A DNA stretch of 64,000 nt from Anaerostipes sp. (GCF_018381315.1 NZ_JAGZSD010000003.1:124001-188000); one strand, 5' to 3'. Counted from the stretch's first letter, positions 7,521 to 17,145 are shown. A program made the numbers and translations. The notes: generated by a model from the letters alone, not told the origin.

Positions 7521-9884
7521 TTACACATCCTCTGACAGCTGTCTGACTCCATATTTTTTTATTACCCTGGATATTGAATAGGAGAAAGCGATTAAAAATA
7601 CCGTCAGAATAACCACAGGAGTTACAACACCCGCTGCTGTGATCTCCGCATGAAATCTTGTAATACCTATGCTGCCAAATAAAGCACCAAACATACGGTT
7701 CATGAACAGCCGTACAGACAGAACCCCCAACAGAGCCCCCGACAAACCAATGATTCCAAAGCCCAAGGCAAACTGAAGCCTCAGCTGCCGGACCTGATAT
7801 CCAAGACTTCTCTGGACAGCCAGATCCCTTTTCTGCTGTTTTAAAAATGTCATAGAGAGAAGAAATGTGATGAATCCCGACATACAGAGACATAAAACAT
7901 AAAACAGGACAACCAAAGCCAAAATTCCATTCTGGATATCTGACATCATCCCTTCCATCTGGTCTCTGACACTTTCTGTCTTCAGATCAAGCCCGGCATT
8001 CTTTCCTATCTGTCCAATCCTTTTTATCACTTTTTGTTCTTTTGACTGATCTTTCAGAAGGATTTCACAGGAATGGTATCTGTAGCCAGAAGCAATCTTA
8101 CGGAATCCTTCAAATGTCATACATCCGATTTTTCCCCCATCGTTGCTAGACTGATACAATCCGACCACCAGGTACTTCTTCTCTTTTCCCTCATAAGTGA
8201 TTTGTACCGTATCCCCAATATTTTTTGAGAGATATTTTGAAGATATTTCTGTCAGCATCATCTCATTGTCATACTTCGGTATCCGCCCATCAAGCGGCTC
8301 CTGATAATTTCCGTCAGAAAACCTGCTGATTACGGACAGGAGCATCTTCTGCCCGTCCATATCCACGTATTCATGTTCTGACGAATAAACAGACCGGACA
8401 TCCTTTTCCTGCTCCATGGCCCTCATAAATTTCTCAAAACTGTCGTTTTCCTCTGTACCCGGCGTAAGCGTCTCGGACACGGAAATATCAGAGTCTGTGT
8501 TTCCGAACAGTGCCGCTGTTTTTTTAATGTCCTTCATATTTTCGTTCAGTGCAGAAATGCTGACCAAAGAAAAAACCATAAAACCGCACACAATAATCAA
8601 AAGCATATATTGAGACAGACGGACGGATACATTTTTCACTGCCATTCTAAACGGCAGCGGCAGAAATGCTAAACGCTCCAAAGGAACCTGATATCTCTTT
8701 TTAAAATAAATATCTTCCTTTCCATTGCGGATCGCCTGTATGGTAGAAAGTTTATAAATTCTTTTAAGGCTGAGCCAGGAAACCAGCAGCACAAATGCTG
8801 CCATAACAGTCACAGAGGCCAGGATTAGTGCCGGGCGGACACCGCCGTGCCATAAGATCCCTGAACCGTCCATGGCATACCTCGCCAGCGGGGATACGGT
8901 AAATACCGATCCGGTACATCCGCCTGCACTGCCAAGAATAAATAAAAGTATCATATACAGCATCTTCCCCGATACCAGTGTCCTCTTTGAGTAACCAAGT
9001 GCATTCAGAACACCGATTTCCTTATAATCGTCCTCCAGAGACGAGGCAATCAGATACCGGATGGTAATGAGCATGATAACCAGTAATAGAAGGCTGAACA
9101 GAAAGATCAGTCCCATAAAAATGTCTGTAAGGATCATTGATGACATCTTCATCATAGAGCTTTCCATATACAGAGAACCGCTTCTGGAAAACCCTGTCTT
9201 TTCATTCAAAGTTTTCATCCGGGCAGTAAAATTTGTGCCGGCATCCGCTTTCGTCCAAAGGCTGACTAAAGCAGCCTGATAGTGCTGGGCTCCCGGTGAT
9301 TTCATCAGTTCACGGAAGGTCTCCTGATCCAGAAAAAGCTGCTTATATCCGGTCATGGCTCCTCCCAAAAAGGGATCCTCAAAAAATCCTGCAATGGGAT
9401 ACTTCTTTTTCTGCCCTGACATCTGCAGTGTGACGGTATCCTGCAGCTTTAACTGTTCTGAGGACTGCAAGGATACAGGGACATATATTCCTTTTGTGTG
9501 CAGGCTCCCTTCTGTCAAGGTATACTTCTTAGGAACTGTCCGGATAATAATCCCGTTTGAAAACCATTGGTTCCCGCCGAATCTGACACTGTTGTCTTCT
9601 CCCAGCAAAAAAATATCTTCCTTCTGGACATCTTCCGTTTCTGTTTGTTTTTTAAGACTCTGACAGACTTTTTCCGCCTCTGGCTTTTGCTGTTTTGTAA
9701 AAATATTGATGACTTCCGGGGCATTTACCTTTTGTGCCATGAGGTCATACTGTTCCCTGCTCTGCCACAGAACGGATACTGCAGTGGTCATCAAAAGGGT
9801 GATCAGCAGGCTTAATAGAATTAAGATCACCGTCTGGCTTTTCCTCTTCCGGATATCATTTTTTATGACCATAAAGATTCCCAT
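7521..9884 (-). CDS. FtsX-type ABC transporter permease (second system)
   Basis: This 787-residue permease pairs with the ATPase at 9886-10644. It has an N-terminal membrane helix (about 20-40), a large extracellular portion, a central FtsX module with EIGVLNALGYSKR (about 255-380) and a C-terminal FtsX module with AVQRSLGY (about 660-775). It has the same architecture as the 3748-6006 permease but is clearly divergent, so the two are separate exporters rather than a recent duplication. GGGGTGG lies just before ATG 9884; an internal ATG four codons later is possible. Confidence 0.9.
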   Translation of the reverse strand: MGIFMVIKNDIRKRKSQTVILILLSLLITLLMTTAVSVLWQSREQYDLMAQKVNAPEVINIFTKQQKPEAEKVCQSLKKQTETEDVQKEDIFLLGEDNSVRFGGNQWFSNGIIIRTVPKKYTLTEGSLHTKGIYVPVSLQSSEQLKLQDTVTLQMSGQKKKYPIAGFFEDPFLGGAMTGYKQLFLDQETFRELMKSPGAQHYQAALVSLWTKADAGTNFTARMKTLNEKTGFSRSGSLYMESSMMKMSSMILTDIFMGLIFLFSLLLLVIMLITIRYLIASSLEDDYKEIGVLNALGYSKRTLVSGKMLYMILLFILGSAGGCTGSVFTVSPLARYAMDGSGILWHGGVRPALILASVTVMAAFVLLVSWLSLKRIYKLSTIQAIRNGKEDIYFKKRYQVPLERLAFLPLPFRMAVKNVSVRLSQYMLLIIVCGFMVFSLVSISALNENMKDIKKTAALFGNTDSDISVSETLTPGTEENDSFEKFMRAMEQEKDVRSVYSSEHEYVDMDGQKMLLSVISRFSDGNYQEPLDGRIPKYDNEMMLTEISSKYLSKNIGDTVQITYEGKEKKYLVVGLYQSSNDGGKIGCMTFEGFRKIASGYRYHSCEILLKDQSKEQKVIKRIGQIGKNAGLDLKTESVRDQMEGMMSDIQNGILALVVLFYVLCLCMSGFITFLLSMTFLKQQKRDLAVQRSLGYQVRQLRLQFALGFGIIGLSGALLGVLSVRLFMNRMFGALFGSIGITRFHAEITAAGVVTPVVILTVFLIAFSYSISRVIKKYGVRQLSEDV

Positions 9885-9885
9885 G

Positions 9886-10644
9886 CTACCACCCCATTCC
9901 TGACAGCCAGCCGATCAGCTGTTTCTCCCGGATAGGGGCGCCTGCCTCCTCATAAGGCGGCAGACTTAATTCTCCCTCGATCTTCCCGTCTTTTAAGTAC
10001 AAAATGCGGTCAGCTCTTAAAGCTGCCTTTAAATCATGGGTCACAACCAGAATATTCTGGCCTGCCCGGCACAGAGAATAAAGCAGATCTAAAATTTCTT
10101 TGCCGGAAGCTGAATTAAGAGCACCCGTGGGCTCATCCGCAAACAGGATCTTAGGGCAGTTGATCAAAGCCCTTGCGATGGCACATCTCTGCTGCTGGCC
10201 CCCGGACATCTGCGACGGCAGCCTCCGGGAAAGATCCGGGATACCGGTTCTCTCCATAAGCTCCTGTGCCTCCTGATGTGTTTCCTTTTTACTCCGTCCT
10301 TTCTTTAAATAACCCGCCGTGCAAATGTTTTCAAAGCAGGTTAAATGAGACAGGAGATTCATCTGCTGAAAAATAAAACCGGCCGTCTCCTGGCGGAACC
10401 GGGCAGTATCCCGGTCCTTCTTTTTGTGTACTGGTTCTCCGCAGACAGAAACTGTCCCGCTGGTAGCTGGATCCATACCGCTCAGCATATAAAGCAAAGT
10501 CGACTTTCCCGAACCGCTGGGGCCCATAATAACCGTAAATTGTCCGTCATAAATTTTCAGGTCAATATTTCTTAAGACGTGAAGCTGCTGTCCTTCGCTG
10601 GCATAGCTTTTACATAGGTTTGATGTCTCGATGATTGTTTTCAT
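9886..10644 (-). CDS. ABC transporter ATP-binding protein (MacB class)
   Basis: This 252-residue ATPase has Walker A MGPSGSGKST, a Q-loop in FIFQQMNLLSHL, signature MSGGQQQR, Walker B LFADEPTGALN and H-loop VVTHD. DEPTGALN again places it in the MacB/LolD/Vex group. A perfect AGGAGG precedes ATG 10644. The gene follows the histidine kinase by 52 bases and abuts the permease by one base, so regulator and exporter genes are probably one transcript. Confidence 0.93.
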   Translation of the reverse strand: MKTIIETSNLCKSYASEGQQLHVLRNIDLKIYDGQFTVIMGPSGSGKSTLLYMLSGMDPATSGTVSVCGEPVHKKKDRDTARFRQETAGFIFQQMNLLSHLTCFENICTAGYLKKGRSKKETHQEAQELMERTGIPDLSRRLPSQMSGGQQQRCAIARALINCPKILFADEPTGALNSASGKEILDLLYSLCRAGQNILVVTHDLKAALRADRILYLKDGKIEGELSLPPYEEAGAPIREKQLIGWLSGMGW

Positions 10645-10696
10645 GTATTACTCCTCCTTATGCTGCTATCCTAACAAGAGAAATATTAAAAAGTCT

Positions 10697-11824
10697 TTAA
10701 ATAGCCTGCTTCTCTTTCAGAAGATACAGAGAAACCTGGAGCCCTGCTTTATTTTCCAGTTCCAGTTTCCCTTCCATCTGTCTCATCAGTACATCACTTA
10801 AATACAGTCCAAGCCCCGCTCCCTGCTGATCCAGGGCATTCCTCCCCCGGTAAAATTTCTGCTTCGCATATAAGAAATCCTGCTCAGGTATTCCAGGGCC
10901 TGAATCTTTGATACAGATGATGACATACTCTTTTTGTTCTTCAACTTTGATCTCTGCCGGAAACCCTTCTGCATATTTTCTGGCATTTCCAAGAATATTG
11001 TCAATCACTTGGATGAGACGCCTCTCATCTGCAAAAACTGTCCCCCGCACATCGCATGGAAATACCGCTGTCCCTGCCTCACCAAGCGGACACAGCACTC
11101 TTTCATAAATATCTTGTAAGTCCGTTGGTACAGGCACCACTTCCAGCCTGTCCATATCATTCAGGGAATGCAAAAACAGATCATCTGTCAGCGCACTGAC
11201 TTCATCACATTTTCTCATGATTGTTTCAAGATACCGTTCCCGCTTCTCTGGAGAAGAGTCCAGATTCATGGAAAGTCCTTCACAATAGTTTCGGATATTG
11301 GCAACCGGTGTCTTTATATCGTGGGAGATTCCTGCAATCATTGTTTTGTTCTGCTCCTTGGCTGCTTCTTCTTTCTTTCTGGCTTCTCTGATTTCAGTTC
11401 TCATACAGTCAAAGGCCCAGGTAAATGCCCCAAAAGTCTTAGAACGTTCCGCTGCTAAAGGAAAATCCAAGTTTCCTTTAGCAATCTCCCCGGCAAAGTG
11501 TTCCATTCTGGAAATCGGACGTATATCATGAAAATAAAAGTACAGAAAAAAACACGACATACCTGCAAACAGTATGCCGCAGACTGTACCGTACACTCTT
11601 ACTAATGACAGATTTCCTGTTCCGGCGGATAAACTCACTGCCTTTTTTAATAAAGCTTCTTGCTGGGCTTTTGTGAGAGATTGGTCGTGGAACATCTCAT
11701 TCCATACAGGGAGCATCTTATTGGAAGGATTTGAATTCTTTTTTATGTACAATCCCCCTATACATATAAGGACAAGGAACAAGATATAGGACACAAGGAC
11801 AACTCTTAAAAAATGCTTTTTCAT
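10697..11824 (-). CDS. Sensor histidine kinase
   Basis: This is the membrane sensor of the two-component pair. Its 375 residues comprise TM1 (about 7-27), a short extracellular loop of about 50 residues, TM2 (about 78-98), a HAMP-like linker, a dimerisation/phosphoacceptor domain with His168 in ISHDIKTP, and a catalytic ATPase domain with DSGPGIP and the G2 box GAGLGLYLS. The short sensor loop and the neighbouring FtsX exporter resemble BceS/VncS-type systems, in which the transporter can participate in sensing; that role is inference. It starts three bases after the response regulator stop. Confidence 0.93.
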   Translation of the reverse strand: MKKHFLRVVLVSYILFLVLICIGGLYIKKNSNPSNKMLPVWNEMFHDQSLTKAQQEALLKKAVSLSAGTGNLSLVRVYGTVCGILFAGMSCFFLYFYFHDIRPISRMEHFAGEIAKGNLDFPLAAERSKTFGAFTWAFDCMRTEIREARKKEEAAKEQNKTMIAGISHDIKTPVANIRNYCEGLSMNLDSSPEKRERYLETIMRKCDEVSALTDDLFLHSLNDMDRLEVVPVPTDLQDIYERVLCPLGEAGTAVFPCDVRGTVFADERRLIQVIDNILGNARKYAEGFPAEIKVEEQKEYVIICIKDSGPGIPEQDFLYAKQKFYRGRNALDQQGAGLGLYLSDVLMRQMEGKLELENKAGLQVSLYLLKEKQAI

Positions 11825-11827
11825 TTC

Positions 11828-12508
11828 CTACTCCTCAAAACGGTAACCCTTACCGTAAACGGTCAGGATATGCTTCGGATCCGAGGGATCTTTTTCGATC
11901 TTCTCCCTCAGCCACCGGATATGGACTGCCAGCACGGAGGGCGTGGATTCCGATCCATACCCCCATATTTCTGTAAACAACCGCTCTTTTGTCAGGATCT
12001 CCCCCGGATGGGCCGCGAGATAAACAAGCAGCTCATACATCTTTAAGGTCAGTTCCAATGGTCTGCCCGCTTTCTTTACTGTCTGCCTTTTCTGGTCAAT
12101 GATGATGTCGGAAAAACTGAGCGGCTGTAAAACGGAATATCCATAGGTTCTCCGGAGCAGTGCCAGAACTCTGGAATGCAGTTCTGCCAGTGAATATGGT
12201 TTGGAGAGGTAATCATCTCCGCCGAGCATCAGCCCTTTTACCTTATCTGTATCACTGGTTCTTGCAGAGATGAAAATAACCGGGACCTGTGTTTCTTTTC
12301 TGAGTTTTTCTATAAATTGAAAACCGTTCATTCCCGGCAGATTGATGTCCAGGATAATCAGCCTGATTGGATGCAGGTACAAAGCTTCAAATGCCTCTTC
12401 TGCACTGCCTGCACGGAGACATCCAAGTTTCTTTTGTTCCATGTAATCTATGGCGATCTCTGCAAGATCCTTGTCGTCTTCTACGATCAATATTTCTGGT
12501 TGGAGCAT
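11828..12508 (-). CDS. OmpR/PhoB-family response regulator
   Basis: This is the DNA-binding partner of the kinase. The 226-residue protein has a receiver domain (LIVEDD, phospho-Asp54 in LDINLPGMNG, Lys in YLSKPYS) and a C-terminal winged helix (about 130-226) ending in LTVYGKGYRF. An upstream in-frame start is rejected because AGGAGG sits seven bases before ATG 12508. It probably regulates the downstream kinase and exporter genes, in line with the operon arrangement. Confidence 0.94.
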   Translation of the reverse strand: MLQPEILIVEDDKDLAEIAIDYMEQKKLGCLRAGSAEEAFEALYLHPIRLIILDINLPGMNGFQFIEKLRKETQVPVIFISARTSDTDKVKGLMLGGDDYLSKPYSLAELHSRVLALLRRTYGYSVLQPLSFSDIIIDQKRQTVKKAGRPLELTLKMYELLVYLAAHPGEILTKERLFTEIWGYGSESTPSVLAVHIRWLREKIEKDPSDPKHILTVYGKGYRFEE

Positions 12509-12533
12509 ATGTTTCCCTCCTGTTTGTTTACTC

Positions 12534-12562
12534 ATTATATCATAACTTTGGAGGGGAGTTGG
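12534..12562 (-). promoter_or_regulatory. Promoter of the two-component/exporter operon
   Basis: On the minus strand an extended -10 element (TGATATAAT, hexamer at 12534-12539) lies 25 bases upstream of the response regulator start. The -35 region at 12557-12562 is weak. The element sits just beyond the stop codon of the preceding DUF2075 gene. Confidence 0.5.
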
Positions 12563-12568
12563 TTCCAC

Positions 12569-14323
12569 TCAATGATCCTGCCTTGAAGCCTCTTCCAAAG
12601 CTTTCCTCAACTCTTTATCATAAGCATAAATATACAATCCATTAACTCCCCGAGTCATCAAAACCCTCACTTCATGCTGGATCAATGTATCTCCGAATTT
12701 CTTTTTAGTCCCATCTGATAATTTACGATTTTGTTTTGCTTTTTGGTTAAAACTTTTGTTTGAATCAAAAACAATTTTTCCGTCACGATATTTTACGGAC
12801 GGCCCAAGAATCAAACCTGCATAATTCAGATCGAATCCCTGAATTGTAAATGTGGATCCCACCTCATCAATGGTCTGCGGCTGCTCTGCCCAGGAAAGTG
12901 TTTTGTTTTTCCGCTTTTGTTTTCTTTCCATGTCTTTTGACAACTCACGGTTCCATGGTTTATGCCAATCACCAATCACTACCTCCCAATATTTCTGCAT
13001 TCTCTTTTCCATTGATGAATTCTGGCTGTATTCCCAATCATAAGTTGCAATGAGCCTGGATAATTTATGCTCCTGTTCTCCCGCTTTTTTCTTAATTGCT
13101 GCCTCAAGCTCCGATGGCTGAGCAAAAACTTTTATTTCATATCCGGTCTTATCCATTGGAATTTCTGACAGACTTTTATTCTTTGTAAAATTATCGATCC
13201 AAGAAATTGTTTCATCCGATGCATTCATTCTCATCTGTTTTGTCAATTCAAAATAGTTTCCGCTCTTTTTTGCTTTCTTCCGATATTTATCTAAGATCTG
13301 TTCTTCCCAATATTGCTCTGTAGTTAATATTTGATTTTCGTCAAACATAATCACCGTAACCCTGGCCCTTTTTATAATATCCTCAAGCTGGTTTTTTCCT
13401 CGGTATGACTATTTCCCACGTGTTAGCAATAAATGAGCCTCATCAATAAATGCTACATCAACTGGCTCATCCTCTGAATGGTTGTTGATAAATGACGTTG
13501 GTTTGCATACAACTTCTTTTCCTTCTTTATTCTTCAGACCCAGTTTCCCGGCAATTTGTTTATAGACATTAATCTGCTCATCATGATTTACGAGTAGATA
13601 ACATTGCAGATTTTCTTTTTTTCGTTCTTCTGCCTTCAGAAATACTTCATAAAAAGTGCTGCTGCTGAGAACAGTTTTGCCTGTCCCGGCTTCTCCGTCA
13701 ATAAAAATAAACTGCCCCCGTTTGTTCTTATCAAATGCGGTAAAAACCTTCTCAATTATTTTTTCTTTTATTTCTTCCTGCTCCTGCGTCAGCTTATGTA
13801 ATGGTGATGCTTTAAAAAAGGCTGAATCTTTTATAGAACTTTCTGCTGGAAATAAAACTTCATCTCTTTTTCTTAAATCATTCCAGATTTTTCGGAAGAT
13901 GGCATCTGCCTCACAATCCGGATAATACCTGTTTTGGGGATTTGTCCTTTTATTGTGCATCCTTTTGACAGATTCTGCTCCCATCATGTAATGCATTAAA
14001 CGATTTTCAATATCCAGAGTAAAAGATTTATTAAAATGATCATATCCGATGATATATAACCTGGCTGATTTCTTTTTAAGTTGATACTGCCATTTTGTTT
14101 TATCTCCTGACTGGTCGAAATGTTGTTTTGTCCTCTGCAGCACGTTGTTTGATTCTCCAACATATACCTCATAGCCTTCTCCATTTTTCCAATTATGAAT
14201 GTAAACTGTCGGATAATCTAGCATAACAGACCGTTCCTTTTTAGAAGATTTATTTTCTAACTTTCCATGAAAAGATTGTAAACTTTCTATATCATCTTTT
14301 ATTTCATTGACTATAATCTCCAC
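12569..14323 (-). pseudogene. GIY-YIG nuclease / DUF2075 P-loop ATPase, interrupted by an in-frame TAG
   Basis: The reading frame is continuous from GTG 14323 (AAGGAA upstream) to 12569, about 584 codons, except for one TAG at 13409-13411 (codon 305). The N-terminus (about 38-110) is a GIY-YIG nuclease fold: TVYIHN, YVGESNNVLQRTKQH, and catalytic-type Glu106 in IENRL. A DUF2075/Schlafen-3-like helicase-type domain follows, with Walker A GEAGTGKT (210-217) and Walker B VAFIDEAH (290-297). The stop falls just after LLLTRGK, where a Gln (CAG) would be expected, and the frame resumes with SYRGKNQLEDIIKRAR. Either the gene is recently inactivated or two polypeptides are made; an ATG at 13354 could start the C-terminal piece. 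A role in phage defence is speculation. Confidence 0.85.
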
Positions 14324-14539
14324 ATCCGTTCCTTGTATGATGCTTATGAAAATATAAGCTTCTACGTTTCCTTTCTAATAAAAATATTTATGTCTCATAA
14401 AATACCTATACTGTCTTACATTTTTCGTCTTAAATCTGCAAATTGGAATTATTCCTTCTTAAATTCTAATATCTCCCTCTGTAAATGTCAAACTTAGATC
14501 TGCCCAATCATACCGCTATAAACTTCCATTCCACACTGT

Positions 14540-14568
14540 TTTACTTTCCCTATCTCAAGTGCTAAAAT
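14540..14568 (+). promoter_or_regulatory. Promoter of the HD-domain gene
   Basis: Extended -10 TGCTAAAAT (hexamer 14563-14568) with a 17-base spacer to a weak -35 TTTACT (14540-14545), about 46 bases before the start codon. The remaining bases of the 14324-14614 gap are AT-rich without other recognisable elements. Confidence 0.5.
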
Positions 14569-14614
14569 AAAACCAGAACAACTGACAAAAATCATAACAG
14601 CAAAGGAGGATTCA

Positions 14615-15202
14615 ATGGAAACGGCATTAACTCGGGATGAAGCTTTAGAACTTCTAAAGAAATATAATAAAGAGCCCTTCCACATCCAGCACGCACTGAC
14701 AGTGGAAGGTGTCATGAGATGGTATGCCAATGAACTTGGTTATGGTCAGGAGGAAGAGTACTGGGGAATTGCAGGTCTCCTCCACGACATTGATTTTGAA
14801 CTTTATCCGGAAGAACACTGCCAAAAGGCCCCGGAACTTTTGCGGGAAGTCGGTGCAGGAGAGGATATCATACATTCTGTCTGTTCCCATGGCTATGGGA
14901 TTTGTTCCGATATCAGTCCGGACCACCAAATGGAAAAAGTTTTGTTTGCTGCAGATGAACTGACCGGTCTCATCGGGGCTGCTGCGCTGATGAGGCCTTC
15001 TAAAAGTGTACAGGATATGAAGGTATCCAGCATCCGCAAAAAGTTTAAGGATAAAAAGTTTGCCGCAGGATGCTCCCGGGACATCATTTCACAGGGTGCC
15101 CAAAATCTCGGATGGGAGCTGAGTGAACTTTTTGAGAAAACCATCCTCGCTATGCGTTCCTGTGAAGATTCCATCCTGCAGGAAATGCAGAGCTATAAAT
15201 AA
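14615..15202 (+). CDS. HD-domain phosphohydrolase-like protein
   Basis: A 195-residue protein with an HD-fold metal site: an N-terminal His in HIQHALTVEG, the HD pair in GLLHDIDFE, a later SHGYG histidine, and an Asp in LFAADELTGLI. These are the usual H...HD...D ligands of small stand-alone HD hydrolases that act on nucleotides or related phosphoesters; the substrate is unknown. AAAGGAGG is correctly spaced before ATG 14615. It is the first gene of a short + strand cluster, with a possible peptide gene and a CD3324-family gene downstream. Confidence 0.85.
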   Translation: METALTRDEALELLKKYNKEPFHIQHALTVEGVMRWYANELGYGQEEEYWGIAGLLHDIDFELYPEEHCQKAPELLREVGAGEDIIHSVCSHGYGICSDISPDHQMEKVLFAADELTGLIGAAALMRPSKSVQDMKVSSIRKKFKDKKFAAGCSRDIISQGAQNLGWELSELFEKTILAMRSCEDSILQEMQSYK

Positions 15203-15217
15203 CAGGGGGTGATCGTT

Positions 15218-15298
15218 ATGTGTATCAACAAAAAAAGAAAGACAGATGACAGTCTCCATGCAGGGCCTGCTGAAAGAAGCGCCGGCTGTATGGAGTAA
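15218..15298 (+). CDS. Possible 26-residue small protein
   Basis: A short open frame starts at ATG 15218 after GGGGGTGA, 15 bases beyond the HD gene stop. It encodes a basic peptide beginning MCINKKRK with two cysteines. It fills an otherwise empty space between two genes that appear co-transcribed. There is no homology I recognise, so it may be chance. Confidence 0.25.
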   Translation: MCINKKRKTDDSLHAGPAERSAGCME

Positions 15299-15365
15299 AA
15301 AGGCGCTGTCTTATTTTCACAGCCTTGCATCCAGAAACAACAATGTTTAAGGAGTGAGGCTAATT

Positions 15366-15629
15366 ATGAAATATCAAAACGCAGCTTCTGTTCTTCCCGC
15401 ATCCCTTTTAGAACAGCTTCAGGATTATGTACAGGGAGATTATCTGTATATTCCGAAAAAAGAAGACCAGTACAAAAAATGGGGCGACAGGACTGGAAGC
15501 CGGATCAGGACTGCTCAGCGCAATCAATGCATCCGTGAAGATTTTTATTCTGGAAAATCTATAGAAGAATTATCTGACATGTACTTTCTTTCCGTACACA
15601 CCATACGGAAAATCGTATATGGCAGATAA
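15366..15629 (+). CDS. CD3324-family small HTH-like protein
   Basis: An 87-residue protein beginning MKYQNAASVLP with VQGDYLYIPKKE near the N-terminus and a helix-turn-helix-like C-terminus (IREDFYSGKSIEELSDMYF then TIRKIVYG). This matches the CD3324 family of Clostridia, which is uncharacterised but looks DNA-binding. An in-frame GTG at 15354 overlaps the Shine-Dalgarno AAGGAG, so ATG 15366, which gives the conserved family N-terminus, is chosen. A strong terminator follows. Confidence 0.8.
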   Translation: MKYQNAASVLPASLLEQLQDYVQGDYLYIPKKEDQYKKWGDRTGSRIRTAQRNQCIREDFYSGKSIEELSDMYFLSVHTIRKIVYGR

Positions 15630-15647
15630 ATGAACTGAAATAAACTC

Positions 15648-15693
15648 AGAAAGCAGTGAATCATCCATATCTTGGTATTCACTGCTTTCTTTG
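15648..15693 (+). terminator. Terminator after the CD3324-family gene
   Basis: A perfect 14-bp inverted repeat, arms 15648-15661 and 15677-15690 with a 15-base loop. The right arm ends in CTTTCTTTG. It lies 18 bases beyond the stop. Confidence 0.75.
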
Positions 15694-15816
15694 ATTGACT
15701 GCTGTTATAGGTGATATTAAACTATCTGTTTCATAAGTATAAAACAATTCTGTATGATCTGAGATATAGATGATTCCTCACACTTCTGCTATCTTTTGAT
15801 ACAGGAGGTGTCAATT

Positions 15817-17145
15817 ATGAAACAACATCAAAACACAGCTTCTTTCGGATTTTCAGAAGCTGATATTACCCCTGAAAGGCCGGCAGAATTAGTGGGATTT
15901 CCCAGAACCGATAATAGTTCCCGCGGTATCCTTCATCCTTTGAAATCCCAGATTCTCATCATTCAGGCTCCCGGAGAAACCGTTTGTCTGACAACAGTGG
16001 ACAGCCTGGGCTTTACAGTGGAGCTGACTCTCAGCTTAAGAAAGCAGCTGGCCAAAGTACTGAAGATTCCCACGGAGAAGATTATGATTTGTTTTTCTCA
16101 CACTCATTCTGCACCCAATGCGGCAGCGGAACCCGCCTACTTTTCCTTTGTTTGCAGTCAGATCTGCGCTGCGGCAAAGCAGGCGGCAATAAATATGAAT
16201 CCGTTCTTTGCCGCCTGGGGGATTGGGGATCATTTGATCGGCATAAACAGAAGATCAGAAACGTCCCCTGAAGAATCCAGACTTGGGATTTTAAAACTGT
16301 CAGATCCGGACGGAGTTCCTTCCTTTCTTCTTCTCAGAGTGTCCGCCCATGCTAATGTGCTCACCAGTGATAATTACAAAATTTCTTCTGATTATTTTTC
16401 TCTTACAAGGCAAAAGCTTTCGGAAGCCTTCGGATGTCCTGTTATGATGGTTCAGGGAGCATCCGGGAATCTCCGGCCAAGATTCCAACAGGAGAATGCA
16501 GCTTTTATGGAGATTCAGGGCGTGGATGCCTTAGAAAAGCCTTACACTGATTTTGAAAAACAGTTATATTTTCAGCAGAGTATGGATGCATTGGAGAACA
16601 TGGCTGCCTCTGTTTTTCACTCCGCAGCTCCTGTCATTGCTGGATTAAAAACAGAGCCGGTCCGCCGTCTGTCTATGTTCTCTGTAACCCACCAGTTTGA
16701 TGCTGATGTCCCCTCGCTGGAATATGCAGATCAAATAGCAAATGAAGCAAAAGCCAAGGCCGGCATAGACGGAAGCGGATGGCTTACAGAAATCCGGAAA
16801 CTTCACCGCCGGCAGATCCAAGTTCAGACAGCAGATGTAGAATTTCAGTATTTTATATTAAACAGCGGCTGTTTCTGCGGAGTTCCCAATGAAATCATGT
16901 GTGAAATTGCACTGGACGTATGGCATCAGTCAGCAGAATCTCTATTTTTCCTGAACGGATACACCAACGGGATTGACAGCTATCTGCCGACTGCGGAAGA
17001 ATATGACAAAGGCGGGTATGAGGTTCTCTGGTCCAATCTGATATACTATCCATATTACGGAAGAGTTATGGCGCTGAATCGGGAATCTGCCGGGCAGATG
17101 GCTTCCTTTGCAGTGACAGACTTCTTACACCGGCTTAAGAGTTAG
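15817..17145 (+). CDS. Neutral/alkaline ceramidase-like metallohydrolase
   Basis: A 442-residue cytoplasmic protein (no signal peptide) of the non-lysosomal ceramidase N-terminal fold. It shows the zinc-type motif CFSHTHSAPN and a further His in VSAHANVL. Where true neutral ceramidases have a GDxSP nucleophile motif, this protein reads GASGNLRP, so the catalytic Ser appears to be missing. It is also shorter than secreted ceramidases (about 650 residues or more) and lacks their C-terminal domain. The actual substrate is therefore uncertain. AGGAGGTG precedes ATG 15817; an upstream in-frame ATG at 15796 lacks a site. It converges on the GGDEF-EAL gene with only 15 bases between stops. Confidence 0.75.
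   Translation: MKQHQNTASFGFSEADITPERPAELVGFPRTDNSSRGILHPLKSQILIIQAPGETVCLTTVDSLGFTVELTLSLRKQLAKVLKIPTEKIMICFSHTHSAPNAAAEPAYFSFVCSQICAAAKQAAINMNPFFAAWGIGDHLIGINRRSETSPEESRLGILKLSDPDGVPSFLLLRVSAHANVLTSDNYKISSDYFSLTRQKLSEAFGCPVMMVQGASGNLRPRFQQENAAFMEIQGVDALEKPYTDFEKQLYFQQSMDALENMAASVFHSAAPVIAGLKTEPVRRLSMFSVTHQFDADVPSLEYADQIANEAKAKAGIDGSGWLTEIRKLHRRQIQVQTADVEFQYFILNSGCFCGVPNEIMCEIALDVWHQSAESLFFLNGYTNGIDSYLPTAEEYDKGGYEVLWSNLIYYPYYGRVMALNRESAGQMASFAVTDFLHRLKS

Noticed and set aside
3748..10644. The two ABC/FtsX exporters as a recent tandem duplication
   Set aside because: They differ in gene order, regulator type (TetR versus two-component) and sequence outside the generic motifs.
15218..15365. 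Toxin-antitoxin pair formed by the 26-residue frame and the CD3324-family gene
   Set aside because: No family resemblance to known toxins or antitoxins, and the short frame may not be translated.
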